A stretch of 64,000 nt of DNA from CBDCXF01 sp965223755 (GTDB lineage: Bacteria > Acidobacteriota > Thermoanaerobaculia > Multivoradales > JAHEKO01): NCBI GenBank assembly GCA_965223755.1, contig CBDCXF010000002.1, positions 682,001-746,000 of the forward strand. Reading direction: 5' to 3'. The stretch's first letter is position 1, and each line of letters starts with the position of its first letter. Shown here piece after piece: positions 1 to 9,229 of the stretch. The notes under the pieces were generated by a model that saw nothing but the letters and a program-made list of their open reading frames with translations, did no database searches and had not been told where the DNA came from. The position numbers and the translations under genes were made by a program.

Positions 1-1
1 C

Positions 2-370
2 ACCGCGCGCATCGCTCTCGAACTCGGGCGCGAGGTGTTCGCCGTTCCCGGTTCGATCTTCGATTCCCGCTCTGATGGATGTCATGGCTTGCTCGCCGAT
101 GGAGCCGGCGTCGCTCATCGACCCGCCGACCTCCTTCCTTACCTGCCCGGTTGTTCTCCTGTCACCTGCCCCCCGTCTCAGTCTCACTTGCAAACCTCCC
201 CGAGCCTGCTCATGGTGCTCCCCGAAGTCGGCCAGACCGTAGCCCTCGAAGAGGTCGCGCAGCGTGCAGGGCAGCCCGTCGAAGCGCTGCTCGCCGAGCT
301 TGCGGCGTTGGAACTGGCGGGAACCATCGAACGCCTCTCCGGAGGCCGAATCTGCCGTAGGAGCGAGTAG
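2..370 (+). CDS. dprA: DNA processing protein DprA, C-terminal part (5' truncated)
   Basis: The frame is open from the window edge, so only the last 122 residues or so are seen. It begins inside the Rossmann-like core: the stretch GREVFAVPGSIFDSRSDG followed by CHGLLADGA matches the nucleotide-binding end of the DprA/Smf family. DprA binds incoming single-stranded DNA and loads RecA during natural transformation. After a Pro/Ser-rich linker comes a small winged-helix-like domain (LPEVGQTVALEEVAQRAG, then LLAELAALELAGTIE), as in many DprA proteins. topA follows 88 bp downstream on the same strand, a common dprA-topA arrangement. The start lies outside the window. Confidence 0.9.
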   Translation, partial: TARIALELGREVFAVPGSIFDSRSDGCHGLLADGAGVAHRPADLLPYLPGCSPVTCPPSQSHLQTSPSLLMVLPEVGQTVALEEVAQRAGQPVEALLAELAALELAGTIERLSGGRICRRSE

Positions 371-458
371 GGCGATTTGACGTGGAAGCGTTTTTCCCCG
401 AAAGTTCCGCGCCTATGCGTTGTTCGACCCCGCCATACATCCCAGGAACTCCCTCGCG

Positions 459-3041
459 ATGACTTCCCTCGTAGTGGTCGAGTCTCCAGCCAAAGCAAAA
501 ACTCTGGCCCGCTTCCTCGGTTCGGACTATCGCGTCGAGGCAAGCTACGGGCACATTCGCGACCTACCGGGGAGCGCGAGTCAGATCCCCGCCAAGTACA
601 AAGGCGAATCCTGGGCACGATTGGGCGTCAACGTTGACGATCAGTTCGACCCCATCTACGTCATCTCCGCCGACCGCAAAAAACACATCCAGACACTCAA
701 GAAGGCCTTGAACGGCGCCGACGAACTCATCCTCGCCACCGACGAAGACCGCGAAGGAGAGTCGATCGGCTGGCACATCATTGAAGTGCTCAACCCCAAA
801 GTGCCGGTCAAACGCATCGCCTTTCACGAAATCACCGAAGAAGCGGTACGAGAGGCACTGGAGAATCCGCGCGAGCTCGACTACGACCTGATTCGCGCTC
901 AGGAGAACCGCCGCATCATCGACCGCCTCTACGGCTATGAGCTCTCACCGGTGCTGTGGAAGAAAGTCCAGCGTGGGCTTTCCGCCGGACGGGTGCAGAG
1001 CGTGGCCGTGCGCCTGTGCGTCCTCCGCGAGCGCGAGCGGCGGCGCTTTCAGGCCGCCGGTTACTGGACTCTGGAAGCATCGCTGGAAAAAGACGGCACC
1101 ACTTTTCAAGCAAATCTCAAATCGGTGGATGGCAAGGCGGTCGCGACGGGGAGAGACTTCGATCCCGACTCCGGCGAACTCAAAGACGCCGACAGCCGAC
1201 TGTGGCTCAAGAGTGAGGGCGAGGCCCTCGATTTGCTGCGCGGCTGGGCGGGATCGTGGACCGTCGCCTCGGTCGAAACCAAACCGATCAAGCGCAAGCC
1301 GGCACCTCCTTTTACGACCTCCTCCATGCAGCAAGCCGCCAACCAACGATTGCGGTTCAGCGCCTCGCGCACCATGCGGGCGGCGCAGCGTCTGTACGAG
1401 GGCATCGACTTGGGTAGCGGACCGGAAGGTCTGATCACCTACATGCGCACCGACTCGCTGACGCTGTCCGAGCGGGCTCTGAGTGAGGCTCAGGCGGCGA
1501 TTAAAAAGCACTTTGGTGACGAACACGCCGGCGGCGCCCGTCGCTATCGCACCAAGTCCAAAGGCGCGCAAGAAGCCCACGAAGCCATCCGGCCGACGCA
1601 CATGGAGCGCACTCCGGACAGCTTGCGCAACCACCTCAACGAAGACGAGTACCGCCTCTACGACCTCATCTGGAGGCGCACCATCGCCAGCCAGATGGCG
1701 GACGCTCGCCTGTCGCGCACCTCCGCTGCTCTGACTCCGAACGCCACGGCGGAAGGTCGTGAAGCGGTCTTTCAGGCCTCCGGTCAGGTCATCGACTTCG
1801 CCGGCTGGATGGCGGCTTACGGACGTTCTTCCGAGGAAGACGAGAGTCTGCTGCCGACCTTGGTTCAGGGAGAGAATCTCGACCCTCAGTCGGTCGATGC
1901 CGTGGGCAAAGAAACCAAACCCCCGGCTCGCTACACCGAAGCCACCTTGGTCAAACTGCTGGAAGAACTCGGCATCGGTCGGCCGTCCACCTATGCGCCG
2001 ATCATCGAGACCATCCAGCGCCGCGGTTACGTCGACAAGCAGGGCAACGCTTTGGTTCCAACCTTCACCGCGCACGCGGTGACGGCGCTGCTCGAAAACC
2101 ATTTCCGCGACTACGTCGACACCGACTTCACCGCACACATGGAGCAGTCGCTCGACGATGTCGCCAGCGGCGATATTCCCTGGCTGGATCATTTGCAGGG
2201 TTTCTACTTCGGAGGCCACGAAGATCCGGGGTTGCAGGCCCGACTTGAGGAAGAGATCGAGAGAATCAACTACCCCGCCCTCGAACTGGGCGCTGACGAC
2301 GAAGGGCGCGCCATCGTCGTGCGTATCGGTCGCTACGGTCCCTACCTGCAACGCGGCGACGGCGACGACAAGGAAATGGCTTCACTGCCCGACGGTCTCG
2401 CGCCAGCCGACTTGACCATGGAAATGGCGACGCAACTTCTCGACGCCAAGAGCGACGGCCCCAAAGTACTCGGTTATGACGGCGGCAAGCCAGTCTACCT
2501 GGCCACTGGCCGCTTCGGCCCCTACGTACAACTGGGCGAGACGCCGGAAAAAGGCTCCAAAGAGCCCAAGCCCAAGCGGGCATCGCTGCCCAAAGACCGT
2601 ACTGAAGACAGCGTCGCGCTGGAGGACGCATTGCTGTGGTTGTCGTTGCCACGCACCCTCGGCGTGCACCCAGAGTCGGGTGAAGAAGTCGTGGCCGCTT
2701 CCGGGCGCTTCGGCCCCTACCTCAAAGCCGGCAAAGAGACCCGCTCCCTGCCCGCCGAAGACGACATCTACACCGTTGGCTTGGAGCGCGCCCTCGAAAT
2801 CCTTGCCCAACCCAAGACCCGCGGTCGCCGCAGTCCCACCGTGCTCAAAGAATTCGGCGAGCACGACAAACTCGAAGTCCGCCTCCTCGACGGTCGCTAC
2901 GGTCCCTACCTCACCAACGGCGACGTCAACGCCTCTCTGCGCAAGGGCGAAGATCCGGACAAGATGACCAAAGAGCAGGCGGTCGAGATCCTGGCTGAGC
3001 GGGGGAAGGCGCCGAAGCGCCGAGCGCGGAAGAAGAAGTAG
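459..3041 (+). CDS. topA: DNA topoisomerase I (type IA)
   Basis: This 860-residue enzyme relaxes negatively supercoiled DNA. It opens with the Toprim signature VVESPAKAKTLARFLG, and the acidic Mg-binding motif DEDREGE lies at residues 95-101. The catalytic tyrosine is Tyr328 in the block ITYMRTDS. The C-terminus has four glycine/aromatic repeats (GRYGPYL or GRFGPYV type, near residues 623, 684, 749 and 812) and a Lys/Arg-rich tail instead of zinc fingers, the form seen in actinobacterial and alphaproteobacterial TopA. I chose ATG 459 because the family N-terminus (MTSLVVVESP) begins there; an in-frame ATG at 420 would add 13 atypical residues. It is probably cotranscribed with dprA. Confidence 0.97.
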   Translation: MTSLVVVESPAKAKTLARFLGSDYRVEASYGHIRDLPGSASQIPAKYKGESWARLGVNVDDQFDPIYVISADRKKHIQTLKKALNGADELILATDEDREGESIGWHIIEVLNPKVPVKRIAFHEITEEAVREALENPRELDYDLIRAQENRRIIDRLYGYELSPVLWKKVQRGLSAGRVQSVAVRLCVLRERERRRFQAAGYWTLEASLEKDGTTFQANLKSVDGKAVATGRDFDPDSGELKDADSRLWLKSEGEALDLLRGWAGSWTVASVETKPIKRKPAPPFTTSSMQQAANQRLRFSASRTMRAAQRLYEGIDLGSGPEGLITYMRTDSLTLSERALSEAQAAIKKHFGDEHAGGARRYRTKSKGAQEAHEAIRPTHMERTPDSLRNHLNEDEYRLYDLIWRRTIASQMADARLSRTSAALTPNATAEGREAVFQASGQVIDFAGWMAAYGRSSEEDESLLPTLVQGENLDPQSVDAVGKETKPPARYTEATLVKLLEELGIGRPSTYAPIIETIQRRGYVDKQGNALVPTFTAHAVTALLENHFRDYVDTDFTAHMEQSLDDVASGDIPWLDHLQGFYFGGHEDPGLQARLEEEIERINYPALELGADDEGRAIVVRIGRYGPYLQRGDGDDKEMASLPDGLAPADLTMEMATQLLDAKSDGPKVLGYDGGKPVYLATGRFGPYVQLGETPEKGSKEPKPKRASLPKDRTEDSVALEDALLWLSLPRTLGVHPESGEEVVAASGRFGPYLKAGKETRSLPAEDDIYTVGLERALEILAQPKTRGRRSPTVLKEFGEHDKLEVRLLDGRYGPYLTNGDVNASLRKGEDPDKMTKEQAVEILAERGKAPKRRARKKK

Positions 3042-3061
3042 CTCCAGATACAGTTGCATCC

Positions 3062-4630
3062 ATGTCCCGGCCTTTTTTCGGCCATCGCCGACTGGATCGA
3101 GTGCGAATTGTGCGTTGGGTGGCTGCCTTTGTCGTTCTGCTGGTAGCTGCTTGCCTATTCGTATTTCGACCGTACTCTTTCGGTAACCCACCCCGCATCC
3201 CCCAAGGTTGGGGGTCGAGTTCTGCTGCCGAGTACTTAGGTGCGGAGGCAGCCGCCCATCCTCTGAATCCTGCAGATCTCCCCCCACAACATCCGTTCCT
3301 GTTTGAAGGCATCAACAATATGCACGGGGACAGCTATGCCAGCGCGGCGGTGCCGGTCGCCGGACCTCTGGGCCACGATCTGCAGATCCAAAGTTACGCG
3401 CATGGAGCGGTCGGCGGTGAGTGCGCCACCGTGACTTTCAACTCCCGAGGCCAACTGGTCGCGGTCTGCGCCACATTCAAGAACTTCGCTCTGCTTCTCA
3501 TCGACCCGGCGGATCTCCGGCCCCTGGCCCGGCTGGACCTGTCACCGCGGGCTTCCAGCAAGTCACTGAATTTGCGCACCATCATGACGGACACCTCGGG
3601 CGGCTCGTATTTCTTCCTCGATCGCCAAGAGCGGGTGGTGCTGGTCAACGCCCATCAGCAATTGCTCCGAATCGCCCTCGACGAGAACGAAACAACTCCG
3701 CGATGGGTCATTGAGCAACAGATCGAGCTGCAACCGACGCTCGACCGATTCCGATCGAAGGGAGATGTCGTCACCGCCGTCCTGCCGGACTGGAATGGCA
3801 AATACTGGTTCGTATCGCGCTATGGCGTCATCGGCGTCGCGGATCGATCTACCGGCGCTGTCAAGGCGATCAATCTCGGCGATGAATCGATTCAAAACTC
3901 CTTCGCAGTCGACGAGGATGGGGTCTATGTGGTTTCCGATCACGCCCTGTACGGACTTCGCGCCGACGCCGGGGGAGGGCCCACGATCCTGTGGCGCGAG
4001 CCCTACACCCGCGCCGATGCCAGGAAACCCGGTTCCATCGACCTGGGTTCGGGGACGACACCGACGCTCCTTGGCGAGCGCTACGTCGCCATTGCCGACA
4101 ACGCCGACCCGCAGATCCATGTGCTGGTCTACCGACGCGATGCCGCCTACGACGGAGAGCGCTTGGTGTGCAAGGTTCCGGTTTTCCCGTCGGGCAGAAG
4201 TGCGACCGAAGTCAGCTTCGTCGGCATCGACAACGGCTTGGTGGTTGAGAACAACCACGGCTACGACCTGTTTCCGACCATGATGTTCGGGCGGCGCGCC
4301 ACCGGCGGCTTGGCGCGAGTCGACGTCTCCGACGATGAGTCAGGTTGCCGAGTCATTTGGGAGTCGGCCGAGAACTCGCAAACAACCACGCCCAAGCTGT
4401 CGTTGGAGTCCGGCCTCCTCTACACCTACACCAAGGACGCCGCGCCCTGGGCCATCGATGCCTCGTACTTCACCGCAATCGACTTCCGTAGCGGCCAAAC
4501 GGTCTTTAAAAAGCTGGTGGGTACCGGCCTCGGCTATGAGAACAACTGGGGGCCGTTGACCCTGGGGCCGGATGGCTGCGCCTACGTAGGCGTGTTGCGA
4601 GGCCTGGTACAGATCTGCGACGGAGCCTGA
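3062..4630 (+). CDS. Membrane-anchored protein of unknown function, probable beta-propeller
   Basis: The 522-residue protein has a basic N-terminus and one hydrophobic segment (about residues 17-38, WVAAFVVLLVAACLFVF), suggesting a signal anchor with the rest outside the cytoplasm. The remainder is rich in short strand-like repeats such as VFVVSDHALYGL-type and GGLARVDVSDDE segments, with alternating Gly/Asp turns, which looks like a beta-propeller (PQQ-like or YVTN-like). I recognise no catalytic motif. It starts 20 bp after topA on the same strand. The propeller call rests on pattern only; a structural prediction would settle it. Confidence 0.8.
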   Translation: MSRPFFGHRRLDRVRIVRWVAAFVVLLVAACLFVFRPYSFGNPPRIPQGWGSSSAAEYLGAEAAAHPLNPADLPPQHPFLFEGINNMHGDSYASAAVPVAGPLGHDLQIQSYAHGAVGGECATVTFNSRGQLVAVCATFKNFALLLIDPADLRPLARLDLSPRASSKSLNLRTIMTDTSGGSYFFLDRQERVVLVNAHQQLLRIALDENETTPRWVIEQQIELQPTLDRFRSKGDVVTAVLPDWNGKYWFVSRYGVIGVADRSTGAVKAINLGDESIQNSFAVDEDGVYVVSDHALYGLRADAGGGPTILWREPYTRADARKPGSIDLGSGTTPTLLGERYVAIADNADPQIHVLVYRRDAAYDGERLVCKVPVFPSGRSATEVSFVGIDNGLVVENNHGYDLFPTMMFGRRATGGLARVDVSDDESGCRVIWESAENSQTTTPKLSLESGLLYTYTKDAAPWAIDASYFTAIDFRSGQTVFKKLVGTGLGYENNWGPLTLGPDGCAYVGVLRGLVQICDGA

Positions 4631-4658
4631 TCGAACACGCCTCTGTCCTAGGGTAAGG

Positions 4659-6137
4659 TTGTGCCGGTCGCATGCAATCGTGCGGATCTCGAAATCGGTG
4701 ATCATTAAGTTCTTCTCAGCGGCGATGATTCTCGCCTCCGCCAGTCTGCTGCAAGCCGATCCGAAGTGCTTGGAGGATTACGAATTCGTAGTCGAGTACA
4801 TCGAAGCTAATTTGCCGGCATTCGTCAGCGACATCTCCGCCGCCAACCATGCGGAATACAAAAAGCTCAAACGAACGGTCCGCAAGAATGCTCGCCGAAC
4901 CTCGAGTCGGAGTGGTTGCGCCAAAGCTCTGGTCTACTACGTTGAGTTCTTTCGAGATAGCCACACCCTATTGCGAGTCGGCGGAAACACTGAGATAGAC
5001 GAAAACGACGTCGACCAAGTAGCCGGTTTCTTGAGCAGCGCTCTCTTTAACGAGCGCGAAACGATTCGAGTGAGGAAGAAGCATCTGGAGGTGAAATACC
5101 CTCTGGACGACGTCCGTGGCATCTATGAGTCCCTTCAATCCAAAGTCAAAGTTTTGGTTTTTCCAGACAAGACTCCATTTCGAGACTACGTCGGTGTAGT
5201 TGTTGAAACTGCGACCCCACTCTGGAAAATCGGGCAGGTGAAGTTCGAACTGAAAACGAAAAGCACAGATTTGTACGAAGGCTTCTTCTACTCCAAGTCT
5301 CATGCGATGAGCTACAGAACATCCGTCGCCCTTCGGGCCGGAATCCTGGCCGACACTTGGTTCAAAACGGAACTCGAAAGCAAAATCAACTACAGCCTCA
5401 ATAGCGGCCAGGAAGCCCATTTCTCGGTCGAAGGCGATATTGCCTATCTGCGAGTTCCTTCCTTTTCCGGCGATCTCTTCGATCGTCTGAACTCTCTTTA
5501 CGAGACAGCAAGTCCCGCAATTTACGAAACTCCGTACCTGATCATTGACGTCAGGAACAATGGCGGTGGCGACGACGGCAATGCGCGGCCGCTCGTGGAC
5601 TACTTTTATTCGGATCCCATCAAAGTGACCGAATCGGTCGAGTTCTACGCGACTGAAGCCATCACGAAGCTGTATGAAGACACTCTTGCCGAGCTGCTAC
5701 AAGATCCGGCGGGTGTCGGACCCGAAACGATCAGCACGGTCGAAGAGGCGGTTGTGGACCTGAAGAACGCAAAGCGTGGATCGTTCGTTGCGCACGGCGA
5801 GAATCAATACGTCATCGAAGCCGAAGAGCATGGATTTCCCCAAAGAGTCGCGATTCTCTACAACCGAGGTTGCGCAAGCGCCTGTGAAACGTTGCTCTTT
5901 TGGGCGAAGGAATCGAACAAAACGATACTGGTTGGTGAGCGCTCGGGGGGTTTTGTCGGCTACGGAAACACTTTCACCACTTACACTCCCGCTTGGCGCT
6001 TTGGTCTAACCACTACAACCTCCAGGTACAAAGACGCTCTGAAATACGAGGTCGTCGGCATCCGTCCAGATGTCGAGCTTTCTTACGCTGAAGACTGGGT
6101 ATCACAGACTAAGCAAGTTCTCAGGGATTTGAAGTGA
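4659..6137 (+). CDS. S41-family (tail-specific/CtpA-like) serine peptidase, secreted
   Basis: About 490 residues with an N-terminal signal peptide (hydrophobic run IIKFFSAAMILASASLLQA). The S41 core is clear: YLIIDVRNNGGGDDGNAR, then VAILYNRGCASACETLLF with the predicted nucleophile Ser407, and KTILVGERSGGFVGYGN. These enzymes cleave C-terminal regions of exported proteins; here it would act in the periplasm or on the outer membrane. No PDZ domain is obvious in the N-terminal half. The longest frame starts at TTG 4659 just after AGGGTAAGG; GTG 4680 gives a more compact signal peptide and is an alternative. The gene looks more A+T-rich than its neighbours, so recent acquisition is possible. 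Confidence 0.85.
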   Translation: MCRSHAIVRISKSVIIKFFSAAMILASASLLQADPKCLEDYEFVVEYIEANLPAFVSDISAANHAEYKKLKRTVRKNARRTSSRSGCAKALVYYVEFFRDSHTLLRVGGNTEIDENDVDQVAGFLSSALFNERETIRVRKKHLEVKYPLDDVRGIYESLQSKVKVLVFPDKTPFRDYVGVVVETATPLWKIGQVKFELKTKSTDLYEGFFYSKSHAMSYRTSVALRAGILADTWFKTELESKINYSLNSGQEAHFSVEGDIAYLRVPSFSGDLFDRLNSLYETASPAIYETPYLIIDVRNNGGGDDGNARPLVDYFYSDPIKVTESVEFYATEAITKLYEDTLAELLQDPAGVGPETISTVEEAVVDLKNAKRGSFVAHGENQYVIEAEEHGFPQRVAILYNRGCASACETLLFWAKESNKTILVGERSGGFVGYGNTFTTYTPAWRFGLTTTTSRYKDALKYEVVGIRPDVELSYAEDWVSQTKQVLRDLK

Positions 6138-6179
6138 GTTCCTGTCGCCCGGTGGGACCAACCATTCAGCGGTAGCGAA

Positions 6180-7706
6180 TCACCCGCCAATAATGCGAAC
6201 TCTGCCGTCGACGAGAGGCTGGATCTTGCGGCCGCGTGCGGTTTCGGACCGTAGCCATGCAGCCACCACATCGCGGAAAGCGATACCGGTGTCCACAGCT
6301 TCCGGACGACGATTCAAGATCTCCAAGCCGTCGCCTCCCTCAGCCATGAAATTGTTGATTGAGACCCTGTAGGTGCGGTCGGCTTCCAACTCCGGGTCGG
6401 TGCTGACCACCTCTGCCGGCGATCGAGAAATGTCGATCGTGTAGCGGAGGCCCGATACTTGGAGATACCCAGCGGTGGCGCCTTGCAGCAAGAGCTCTTC
6501 AATTTCCGCTCCAGTCAAATCCACCATGACCACAGTGTTCTCGAATGGGAGCACGCGGTAGAGGTCTTCGTAGGTGACTGGCCCTTGATCGAATGAACTG
6601 CGTACGCCCCCCGGATTCTGAAAAACAAACTCGGCATCGACCTGAGAACGCCATGCATCGGTGACCAGATTGCCCATCGCGGATTCGCCGCGCCTTGAGC
6701 GCTCAATGGTGACTTCGGCGACTGCGATGACCTCTTGCATCAGGCCGTCTACATTCTTGCGGTACTTTGCAATCAACTCTTGGACCTGCGGCACGTCGAA
6801 GGTTTCAGCACCGAGGGGTAAGACCTCAACTCGGCTAGAGCGAACCCTGCGCCGCTTGGCGTTGTAAGCAATGTCTATCCGGCCCAGGGCAGTTCCTGCC
6901 TCACCAGCCTGGATTGTGGGAATCCCCGCGAGTTCCCCCGCAAACAACTGGTGGGTATGGCCCCCCACGAGCGCGGCCACACCCTGAATCCCTTCCGCCA
7001 AATCGGCCAGCTCACCTCGCACCGCAGTACCACTGGAAAAAACTCCGAGGTGCCCCACAACGACAACTAGATCCGCCTGAGATGGAACGAGTTGATTGAC
7101 CAGGCGGTTGATCGCCTCGGCGGGATCTTCGAACCGAAGATTCTCTACATTCGACGGCAGGGTCGTAATCGGCGTGCTAACCGTCGCCAGGCCGATGACA
7201 CCTACTCGCACGCCATGAAGGTCGAAGATCTTGTAGGGCGTGGCCCACTCAGGTGCCTTGCCATCCCCTTTGCTCACTATGTTGGCGCCAAGAAAGGGAT
7301 AGTCGGCCTCGTCGATGCGGCTCAGGAGTTCATCGATGCCGAAGTCAAATTCGTGATTGCCGACCGCGGATGCATCCAAGCCAGCTAAATTCATTAACTC
7401 GACGACAGCGCCCCCTTGGGAAAAATTGGACAGAGCTGTTCCGTGTAACGAGTCGCCGCCGTCTAGATAGATCGTGCCATCGGGGTTTGTGGCTCTCTGT
7501 TCGCGCACCGCCCGAACAAGTGCATCGGCGCCTCCCAGCGGTCGGCCGGTGTCCAGGTCGTTCCGCGTCGCTTCGAGTGCGCCATGAAAATCGGTGGTGG
7601 CGAGAATCGTCAGATCGACCACATGACTGCAGCCGGCGAGCGACAAACTCGCCCAAACGATAGGAAGGATTGCAGCCTTTTTAGCTCGGTCGATTTTGTA
7701 AATCAT
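6180..7706 (-). CDS. 5'-nucleotidase/UshA-like metallophosphatase lipoprotein
   Basis: The 508-residue protein has a lipobox (LSLAGC, Cys26), so it is probably a lipoprotein outside the cytoplasm. The calcineurin-like metallophosphatase motifs appear in order: TTDFHGAL, GGDSLHG, VGNHEFDFGID, GHLGV and GGHTHQLF, covering about residues 30-250. The 5'-nucleotidase C-terminal substrate-binding domain follows (PGGVRSSFDQGPVTYEDLY, then LPFENTVV, to about residue 490). The family hydrolyses nucleotides or related phosphoesters for salvage. It converges with the S41 peptidase gene, 42 bp apart. Confidence 0.92.
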   Translation of the reverse strand: MIYKIDRAKKAAILPIVWASLSLAGCSHVVDLTILATTDFHGALEATRNDLDTGRPLGGADALVRAVREQRATNPDGTIYLDGGDSLHGTALSNFSQGGAVVELMNLAGLDASAVGNHEFDFGIDELLSRIDEADYPFLGANIVSKGDGKAPEWATPYKIFDLHGVRVGVIGLATVSTPITTLPSNVENLRFEDPAEAINRLVNQLVPSQADLVVVVGHLGVFSSGTAVRGELADLAEGIQGVAALVGGHTHQLFAGELAGIPTIQAGEAGTALGRIDIAYNAKRRRVRSSRVEVLPLGAETFDVPQVQELIAKYRKNVDGLMQEVIAVAEVTIERSRRGESAMGNLVTDAWRSQVDAEFVFQNPGGVRSSFDQGPVTYEDLYRVLPFENTVVMVDLTGAEIEELLLQGATAGYLQVSGLRYTIDISRSPAEVVSTDPELEADRTYRVSINNFMAEGGDGLEILNRRPEAVDTGIAFRDVVAAWLRSETARGRKIQPLVDGRVRIIGG

Positions 7707-7855
7707 GAGATTCCACTATTTTGCGGAAGACAGGGGTTTTTGCGGACTCCTGTGACAAGGCGAGCCGAGGATAACCTTTAACTGTCGCCAAAGCGGCGCG
7801 GTAAACGTCCGCCAATACCAATCCTGCGGACCAGCTCGATGCCATAATCCCGCCA

Positions 7856-9229
7856 ATGCCCCACCTCACCATCATCGGCGGAGGATTGGCCGGGACCGAG
7901 TGTGCGTTTCAGGCCGCGGAGCACGGTCTCGAGGTCGAGTTGTGGGAAATGCGCCCGCGGCGGTCCACTCCCGCCCACAAGACCGGCGATCTGGCCGAAC
8001 TGGTGTGCTCGAACTCGCTTCGCTCGGACGATCCCAATCATCCGGCAGGCCTCCTCAAGCGCGAAATGGAGGCCTTGGGGTCGTTGGTTGTGGCCGCGGC
8101 GCGCCAAGCGGCGGTGCCGGCTGGCGGAGCATTGGCGGTGGATCGGCACCAGTTTGCCGCAGAGGTCACCGCCAAGGTCGAAGCCCATCCGAGGATTCAG
8201 ATCCAACGTGAGGAGCTGACGGAGATACCTGAAGGGCCGGTGGTAGTCGCCACTGGGCCTCTCACCAGCCCGGCGCTCTCGGAGCGGCTGCAATCTCTGC
8301 TGGGGGAGGAATCTCTTTATTTCTACGACGCCATTGCTCCCATCGTCACCGCTGAGTCGTTGGATTTGTCCAAGATGTTCTGGGGCTCGCGCTACGACAA
8401 AGGTAATGGCGACGACTACCTCAACATCCCCCTCGACCGCGATCTCTACCGCAAGTTTGTCGGGGCGGTCTTGGCCGCGGAGACCGCCGATTTGCACGAT
8501 TTCGAAGCCAACCTGTTCTTCGAGGGATGCCTGCCCATCGAAGAGATGGCCCGGCGGGGCGAGGACACTCTTTGCTTCGGACCTATGAAGCCGGTCGGGC
8601 TGACGCCGCCTTCCGAGCTGTGGGGAGATCGACCTAGACCCTTCGCCGTGGTGCAGCTTCGGCGCGAAGACGTGGCGCGCTCGCAGTTCAATCTGGTCGG
8701 ATTCCAGACCCGCATCAAATGGGGAGCGCAGAAAGAAATCTTGCGCATGCTCCCAGGCCTCGAAAAAGCGGAGTTCGTGCGCATGGGACAAGTGCACCGC
8801 AACACCTACATCAACGCCCCACGCCACCTGGATGTCGACTACAGCCTCAAACAGGAGGCGCGCGTTCGATTCGCCGGTCAGATCACTGGCGTCGAGGGTT
8901 ATCTGGAATCTGCGGCCACCGGCCTGGCAATCGGTATCTACGCTGCACAGTCGATGAGCGGGGCGGAGCCACCCCTGTTTCTTGAAGAAACAGCTCTCGG
9001 TGCTCTCGCCCGCCATCTGACCCTGTCGTCGCCCGAGCGTTACCAGCCAGCCAACATCAACTTCGGTCTCTTCCCGCCTCTGGGGCGCAGGCTGCGCAAG
9101 CGGGAACGGCGGCGCGCCTACGTCGAGCGCGCCCATGACTCCTTGCACTCCTGGGCGACAATTCACGACATCCCCTTGCGGGAACAGGCGCTGGCCGAAA
9201 CAAGACCGGAAGCGGCGGTGTCAGCATGA
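7856..9229 (+). CDS. trmFO: Methylenetetrahydrofolate-tRNA-(uracil-5)-methyltransferase TrmFO
   Basis: The 457-residue flavoenzyme makes m5U54 in the T-loop of tRNAs using methylene-THF and FADH2. The FAD dinucleotide fold is at the N-terminus (LTIIGGGLAGTECAFQAA), followed by the family blocks WEMRPRRSTPAHKTGDLAEL and CSNSLRSDDPNHPAGLLK. Late family motifs include NINFGLFPPL near residue 400. Length is normal. It heads the operon trmFO-xerC-x-hslV-hslU, an order known from Firmicutes (gid-codV-codW-codX) and other phyla. The stop codon overlaps the xerC start (ATGA). Confidence 0.97.
   Translation: MPHLTIIGGGLAGTECAFQAAEHGLEVELWEMRPRRSTPAHKTGDLAELVCSNSLRSDDPNHPAGLLKREMEALGSLVVAAARQAAVPAGGALAVDRHQFAAEVTAKVEAHPRIQIQREELTEIPEGPVVVATGPLTSPALSERLQSLLGEESLYFYDAIAPIVTAESLDLSKMFWGSRYDKGNGDDYLNIPLDRDLYRKFVGAVLAAETADLHDFEANLFFEGCLPIEEMARRGEDTLCFGPMKPVGLTPPSELWGDRPRPFAVVQLRREDVARSQFNLVGFQTRIKWGAQKEILRMLPGLEKAEFVRMGQVHRNTYINAPRHLDVDYSLKQEARVRFAGQITGVEGYLESAATGLAIGIYAAQSMSGAEPPLFLEETALGALARHLTLSSPERYQPANINFGLFPPLGRRLRKRERRRAYVERAHDSLHSWATIHDIPLREQALAETRPEAAVSA

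Noticed and set aside
945..2351. Long (468-residue) minus-strand open frame
   Set aside because: Antisense to topA and lacking any recognisable domain.
7778..9166. Long (462-residue) minus-strand open frame
   Set aside because: It is antisense to trmFO, whose protein matches its family over full length; high G+C makes long antisense frames common.
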